From contig CAYXLI010000020.1 of NCBI GenBank assembly GCA_964464925.1, forward strand, positions 44,506-108,505: a DNA stretch of 64,000 nt. The letters are read 5' to 3'. The stretch is from CAYXLI01 sp964464925 (GTDB taxonomy: Bacteria > Acidobacteriota > Terriglobia > Bryobacterales > Bryobacteraceae). Shown here in pieces: positions 60,069 through 64,000 of this stretch. The number at the start of each line of letters is the position of its first letter. The stretch's first letter is position 1. A program made the translations under genes and the position numbers. Under the pieces are notes generated by a model. That model was not told the origin of the DNA and made no database searches. It saw only the letters and a program-made list of their open reading frames with translations.

Positions 60069-60688
60069 TCCGATTTGCCATTATTCTTTCTGATCAGGTC
60101 AGCAAGGGCAGCGGCACGCTCGCGCGCCATGTGCAGGTACGAGTCATTCTTGCTGACGCGGTCCAGCATGGGCAGGAACCGCCCGGGCGCCACGATCCGT
60201 TTGCGGTCGAGCGCCGTTTCGAACTGCAAAATTGCATTGTTAACGCCCAGCTTGTCATAACGGACCGCACGTTCCAGATCGAAGAGGCGCATTTGCGTCT
60301 CCGAAATCCGCTCGAACCAGTCGTTGAGTGCTTTGGCGTCCTCGTCAAGCGAGTAGTTGAATTTGGCCTCCGACTTCGTTGTGCCTTCTTCCCAGCGCAG
60401 AGTCTTTTCGCCCATGAAGGCAACTTTCAGTCCCGATTCCAGAGGCTTCTTGAAATGGTCGAGCTTGTCAGCCAAACCGAAGATATGATCCACGTCGGCC
60501 TTCGGTATTTGAAAGCTGATGGGTTGCGCGTCGTTCTCCGATTCCTTGTAGACAGCCGAGCCGTCACGCGACACTGTGATCGCTACATAGGGCGGGATAC
60601 TGCCGGGAAATTTCTTCGTGTAAACGATCCGGGCACCGTCGGTAGCATACAGGGCCATCGCGGCGAACAAGATCACGGCGAGTCTCAT
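60065..60688 (-). CDS. Exported hypothetical protein between ruvC and tlpA
   Basis: A 207-residue protein with a signal peptide (RLAVILFAAMALYATDGA). The mature part has a beta-rich start (YVAITVSRDGSAVYKESE), FNYSLDEDAKALNDWFERI in the middle and a helical end. I do not recognise a family. ATGA overlaps at both ends (ruvC stop, tlpA start) tie it firmly into the operon. Its place beside the TlpA-like protein suggests an envelope role. Confidence 0.8.
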   Translation of the reverse strand: MRLAVILFAAMALYATDGARIVYTKKFPGSIPPYVAITVSRDGSAVYKESENDAQPISFQIPKADVDHIFGLADKLDHFKKPLESGLKVAFMGEKTLRWEEGTTKSEAKFNYSLDEDAKALNDWFERISETQMRLFDLERAVRYDKLGVNNAILQFETALDRKRIVAPGRFLPMLDRVSKNDSYLHMARERAAALADLIRKNNGKSE

Positions 60689-61185
60689 GACGCTCCTGCT
60701 TTCATACGGTTTTGGGTAGAAAGGGTGGCCGCATGACAGATCGCGACGGCCATGGCATCAGAGGCGTCCTCCGATTCGATGGGTGTCTCCAGACTCAGGA
60801 GAGAGGCGACCATGCGTTGCACCTGCTGTTTCTCGGCACGGCCGTAGCCGACGACGCTGGATTTGACTTCCAGAGGTGAATACTCACCCGCCGGAATGCC
60901 GGCTTCCGCTAAGACGAGCAGCGCAACTCCCCGGACGTGAGCGAGTTTCAGAGCGCTTTTCGTATTGACCGCATGAAATACCTCTTCCACGGCGGCGGAA
61001 TCAGGCCGGTGTTCCAGGATCACACCGCGCAGTTTACTGGTGATTTCGAGGAGACGTTCGCCCAAGGTCGCCTTAGCGCTCGTGCGTATGCATCCGAACG
61101 TGACTAAACGGTGATGCGAGCCGTCGGTGTCGATCACGCCGAAGCCAGTCCGTTCGGTACCGCAATCGATGCCGAGCACGCGCAT
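60685..61185 (-). CDS. ruvC: Holliday junction resolvase RuvC
   Basis: A 166-residue endonuclease that cuts Holliday junctions in recombination repair. The four acidic catalytic residues are present: D7 (GIDCGTERTG), E68 (AVEEVFH), D140 and D143 (EDASDAMAVAICHA). Family motif YGRAEKQQVQRMV is also intact. It follows yebC by 23 bp and overlaps the next gene by ATGA. The usual ruvA and ruvB are not adjacent. Confidence 0.97.
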   Translation of the reverse strand: MRVLGIDCGTERTGFGVIDTDGSHHRLVTFGCIRTSAKATLGERLLEITSKLRGVILEHRPDSAAVEEVFHAVNTKSALKLAHVRGVALLVLAEAGIPAGEYSPLEVKSSVVGYGRAEKQQVQRMVASLLSLETPIESEDASDAMAVAICHAATLSTQNRMKAGAS

Positions 61186-61208
61186 GCGCCTGAGGGGAGG
61201 CGCGCCGG

Positions 61209-61955
61209 TTAAGCGAGCGCCTCCATCTCCTTTTCGTCGATGTCGAAATTAGAAAACACGTTCTGCACGTCGTCATGCTCTTCGAGCGCTTCGGTGAGCC
61301 GCAGAATGGCTGAGGCGTTCTTGCCCTCAAGCATGATCGTGTTCTTAGGAATCATGGCAACGCCGGAGGAAGCGATGGGATAGCCGGCCTTGGTCACCGC
61401 GTCCAGCACCGTGTTGTGCATATCGGGAGCGGACAGGATTTCCCAGTTGTCACCATCGTTGCGCAGATCTTCGGCACCGGATTCGAGGACCAGATTCATC
61501 AGGTCGTCTTCCTTGGCTTTGTCCTGCTCGATCAGGATCTGGCTCTTGCGTTCGAACATCCACGCAACGCTGCCGGGATTGCCCATGTCGCCGCCATTCT
61601 TTGAGAAGATGTGCCGGATTTCCGAAACGGTGCGGTTCTTGTTGTCGGTGGCAACTTCCACCACGACGGCAGCACCGCCCGGCCCGTAGCCTTCGTAGGT
61701 CAATTCGTCGATCTGACCGCCTTCCAACTCGCCAGTACCGCGCTTAACTGCCCGGGCGATATTATCGTTCGGCATAGACACGGCCTTGGCGGCCGCGATC
61801 GCGGTACGCAGACGCGGGTTGGCATCGGGGTCGCCGCCGCCACCACGCGCGGCGATCATAATTTCCTTGATGATGCGCGTAAAGACTTTTCCGCGCTTCG
61901 CGTCCAGGGCAGCTTTCTTATGCTTGATGGTTGCCCATTTAGAATGTCCTGACAT
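61209..61955 (-). CDS. yebC: YebC/PmpR family regulatory protein
   Basis: A 248-residue protein, full length for the family, starting SGHSKWATIKHKKAALDAKR and containing the diagnostic NDNIARAVKRGTGE and YEGYGPGGAAVVVEVATDN. YebC-type proteins bind DNA or help the ribosome through proline stretches; the common yebC-ruvC linkage supports the call. It is the first gene of the operon that ends with deoB. The 268-bp region upstream holds its promoter; I could not pick clear elements. Confidence 0.95.
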   Translation of the reverse strand: MSGHSKWATIKHKKAALDAKRGKVFTRIIKEIMIAARGGGGDPDANPRLRTAIAAAKAVSMPNDNIARAVKRGTGELEGGQIDELTYEGYGPGGAAVVVEVATDNKNRTVSEIRHIFSKNGGDMGNPGSVAWMFERKSQILIEQDKAKEDDLMNLVLESGAEDLRNDGDNWEILSAPDMHNTVLDAVTKAGYPIASSGVAMIPKNTIMLEGKNASAILRLTEALEEHDDVQNVFSNFDIDEKEMEALA

Positions 61956-62223
61956 TCGAAACCTCTAACTCTAGGGGAAGGATTATCTGTTCGGGTGCAA
62001 GCCCAAGTACCAAGATACCAAATGGATGGAAGCCGGCGGAACACAAAAAGGTCCGGGTGGCCACCCTCTTGCTTCCCTCCCGCGGAAGAACCCGGCTCGA
62101 TGATCGGTTCGAAGGGAGTTCGTTGATGGCGATCCCGTCAGTGCTGCTCCGGTCGAGCCTGGTTGTCACAGTGAGTTCGATTCGAACGCCATCTCTGTAA
62201 ACCAGTGCAGACAGGCGGGCTCG

Positions 62224-63951
62224 CTAAAAGGCAGCCGCCTGATTCCATACCTGGTTGTCGAGATCATAGGAACAGACGTTTGTCAATTGGTGCTGCCGAA
62301 CCCACAATTGCACGTTATTGTCATAACCGGGAGCAAATATCTTCAGGTTCCAATCCGGCGGTGTCAAGCCGCTATAACCGTTCAGAGTGGGCACCTTGAC
62401 CGCAACACTCACCAGTTCCGCGTCCACGGCGGCCAAATCGCCAGCGCGGGCGAGATCAGAATGTTTTGGATGGTGCGCGATCGCGTAAAACGATCGGCAG
62501 TTCGAAGGCGGCGGCGGAGTGGATTGTAAGTACCCGAGTTGCTGTTTGCGCGAGAGCTGGCCGGTAGCTTCCGAATTCGCCTGCTCGCCAATGAGGATGA
62601 CCGCCAGGGCGCTCAGGACCAACGCGCGGCTTCCGAAAGACCAGCGGCGGCGGCGAAGAATGGTCTCCAAATAGCAGACAGCCAGACTGCAGCCAGTGAC
62701 AACCAGCAGATTCAGCACGAGGGTCATGCGGAATCCGGCTCGAATGCCTTTCGCGCCCGGGACAATGGCATATATGATTCGCCAGGGAAAATGTCCGAAT
62801 ATCGAAATAATAAACGGTACCAGACAAAGAACGGTCACGAATGAGGCGGCTAGAAGGATCGTCCTGCTCCGCCCCTTCTTCGATACGCGTGTGAGTACGA
62901 ATGCCCCCGCAAGGAAAAATAAGCCGAATGTCAGAGGGGCCCAGCCACGATGCAACTCGGTATAATGCGTTTCCCAATAACGCGACAGGGAATCACAGAT
63001 CCAGCCCCAAGTGAGATTGTCAGGACCGCTATCGAAAAGGACAGGCCAAGGGCCGAAAAACCTTACTGAACCTTGCAAAGTGCGGCCGCCGGTCCGCGTG
63101 TAGGTGGCCAGATACACTCGGGCGAACGCGGCTATGATCACGGCCATGGCTATTGCCGGCAGCAGAAGATCGGTATTCAGCCAACCAGTGAGGCGGCGAA
63201 GGATGTCCTTATGGCCCGCCAGGATGTTCAACGCCACGAACGCAGCGCAAAAGACACCGCCTACCACTGCGACAAACCAGGCGATATAAAAGGATGTGAA
63301 AAGGAGTCCGCCGTACAACAGCGCCACAGCCGAGAGGCTGATTCGGACAGCGCGCCTTTCCCCACGATCTCTGCTTTCGATCGCACGGAACAGGAAGACC
63401 GCAAGCAGCGGGACAAAAGCCGCGGCACGCAGCTGCGAATGCTGGTTAGCGACATACATGCTGGAACTTCCGAACAGGGCCGCGCCAATGAGGCTGCCGG
63501 CAGGACCCGCTCGAAAGTAACGCCGGAGCAGCCACCAAGTGGACCACACACCCAAACAGATCGTGCCCATGAGCACAAGCTGGAAGGCAAGGTAGGGATC
63601 GATCGAAAGAAACCGGAGCATGCAATAAGGAATTGCAAACAAGGCGATGCAGTCGGTGTAGGCCAGCACGCCGGAGACCGGGAAGAAGAAACCGGGAGAG
63701 AGAAAAGACGCTTTGCCCAGCAGGACGTTGCGATAGTGTTCCAGAATCGCAATATACAAACGGTGATCGAGATGGTCTCCCATGACGAGGTCGAACCCGG
63801 AGGTAAAGAAGCTGCCGGTCTGGAAGAGCAGCGACAGAATTGTCGCCGCGATTACCGCCGATACTTCTGCCAACGAGATGTCCAGAAGCGGAGTTCGAGT
63901 AGATGCCATCTCGAGGGAGCGGCGCTTGTGCGATTCGGTCAAGGTGGGCAC
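62224..63951 (-). CDS. Multi-helix GT-C-like membrane protein
   Basis: A 575-residue protein with about 11-12 transmembrane helices and a hydrophilic C-terminal tail of about 100 residues. A large loop with MGDHLDHRLYIAILEHY lies after the first helix, an arrangement like GT-C glycosyltransferases and YfhO-type proteins, which use polyprenyl-linked sugars. No defining catalytic motif beyond the acidic loop residue can be fixed by eye. The start could be GTG 63951 or ATG 63909. No neighbouring polysaccharide genes are visible, as the window ends here. Confidence 0.72.
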   Translation of the reverse strand: MPTLTESHKRRSLEMASTRTPLLDISLAEVSAVIAATILSLLFQTGSFFTSGFDLVMGDHLDHRLYIAILEHYRNVLLGKASFLSPGFFFPVSGVLAYTDCIALFAIPYCMLRFLSIDPYLAFQLVLMGTICLGVWSTWWLLRRYFRAGPAGSLIGAALFGSSSMYVANQHSQLRAAAFVPLLAVFLFRAIESRDRGERRAVRISLSAVALLYGGLLFTSFYIAWFVAVVGGVFCAAFVALNILAGHKDILRRLTGWLNTDLLLPAIAMAVIIAAFARVYLATYTRTGGRTLQGSVRFFGPWPVLFDSGPDNLTWGWICDSLSRYWETHYTELHRGWAPLTFGLFFLAGAFVLTRVSKKGRSRTILLAASFVTVLCLVPFIISIFGHFPWRIIYAIVPGAKGIRAGFRMTLVLNLLVVTGCSLAVCYLETILRRRRWSFGSRALVLSALAVILIGEQANSEATGQLSRKQQLGYLQSTPPPPSNCRSFYAIAHHPKHSDLARAGDLAAVDAELVSVAVKVPTLNGYSGLTPPDWNLKIFAPGYDNNVQLWVRQHQLTNVCSYDLDNQVWNQAAAF

Positions 63952-64000
63952 TGAGCTAGGGAGTTAATTATAGGAAACCTTTGAGCGAGAAGACAACCTG

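Noticed and set aside
59292..60260. Plus-strand frame of about 320 residues opposite tlpA
   Set aside because: Antisense of the TlpA-like gene with no recognisable domain.
62055..62066. Palindrome GGGTGGCCACCC near a T-run
   Set aside because: Considered as a terminator for the minus-strand membrane protein, but it lies about 160 bp from the stop and lacks a loop of useful size.
63073..63954. Plus-strand frame of about 290 residues
   Set aside because: Highly charged, low-complexity antisense of the membrane protein gene.
1..64000. CRISPR arrays, prophage, transposase or defence genes
   Set aside because: Looked for repeated spacers, integrases, transposases, restriction enzymes and toxin-antitoxin pairs; none could be supported.

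Overview
The window is about 64 kb of GC-rich, densely coding bacterial chromosome. The gene content points to Acidobacteriota, probably a Solibacter/Bryobacter-like member. Pointers are an Oar-type TonB receptor with an N-terminal carboxypeptidase-like domain, a TIGR02999-type ECF sigma factor paired with a TPR Ser/Thr kinase, Tat-exported Gfo/Idh oxidoreductases, a soluble PQQ dehydrogenase with a dihaem cytochrome c, TIGR02206/YwaF and DUF1326 proteins, and a small protein with the ANRANAQKSTGPK N-terminus. This placement is inferred by eye, not from a search. A run of exactly 100 N (942-1041) marks a draft assembly. One tRNA (Leu-CAG) is present. I see no rRNA, CRISPR array, insertion sequence, prophage or recognised defence island.

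Layout. 0.3-5.3 kb (minus strand): an MFS-queC-queE operon for 7-deazaguanine synthesis, followed by a BNR-repeat protein and two PepSY membrane proteins. 5.4-12 kb: an exported TPR protein, an orphan ketosynthase, an efflux adaptor lipoprotein and a large HD-GYP/GAF/GGDEF signalling protein. 12-16.4 kb (minus): cytochrome c, PQQ dehydrogenase, DUF3500 protein and an oligogalacturonate-lyase-like propeller, a periplasmic oxidation cluster. 16.5-24.4 kb: YwaF-like membrane protein, ankyrin protein, Gfo/Idh oxidoreductase, a laminin-G-like protein, a MacB-type ABC pair, and an MFS/old-yellow-enzyme operon. 24.5-34 kb: an MFS-monooxygenase-like fusion, an HDOD protein, two methyltransferases, a DUF4352 lipoprotein, a DUF421 protein, a DUF1326 protein, a GH27 alpha-galactosidase and small unknowns. 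34-40 kb: U32 peptidase/RlhA-like protein, Nudix hydrolase and a 1016-residue TonB receptor. 40-44 kb: an ABC exporter with its own TetR repressor, tRNA-Leu and a fosmidomycin-resistance-like MFS. 44-50.3 kb: a membrane patatin, then sigma factor, kinase and a small unknown protein. 50.4-64 kb: an Aas-like acyltransferase/acyl-ACP synthetase with an Atg22-like MFS, an SPL-type radical SAM protein, a GH13 enzyme, the operon yebC-ruvC-unknown-tlpA-deoB, and a large GT-C-like membrane protein.

Stop-start overlaps of the ATGA type are common (queC, PQQ dehydrogenase, Nudix, ABC permease, Atg22-like MFS, tlpA, deoB and others), so several operons can be called with confidence. The clearest regulatory site is a near-consensus promoter (TTGACA, 17 bp, TAGTAT) at 42708-42736, with a 7-bp inverted repeat lying across its spacer and -10 element, in front of the ABC/TetR operon.

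The most promising candidates for undescribed biology are three. First, the sigma-kinase-small protein cassette at 46.1-50.2 kb, where sigma region 2.2 lacks its usual acidic residues and the third gene carries a leader-peptide-like helix motif. Second, an aas-like gene translationally coupled to an Atg22-like rather than an LplT-like transporter. Third, an MFS transporter coupled to queC-queE.
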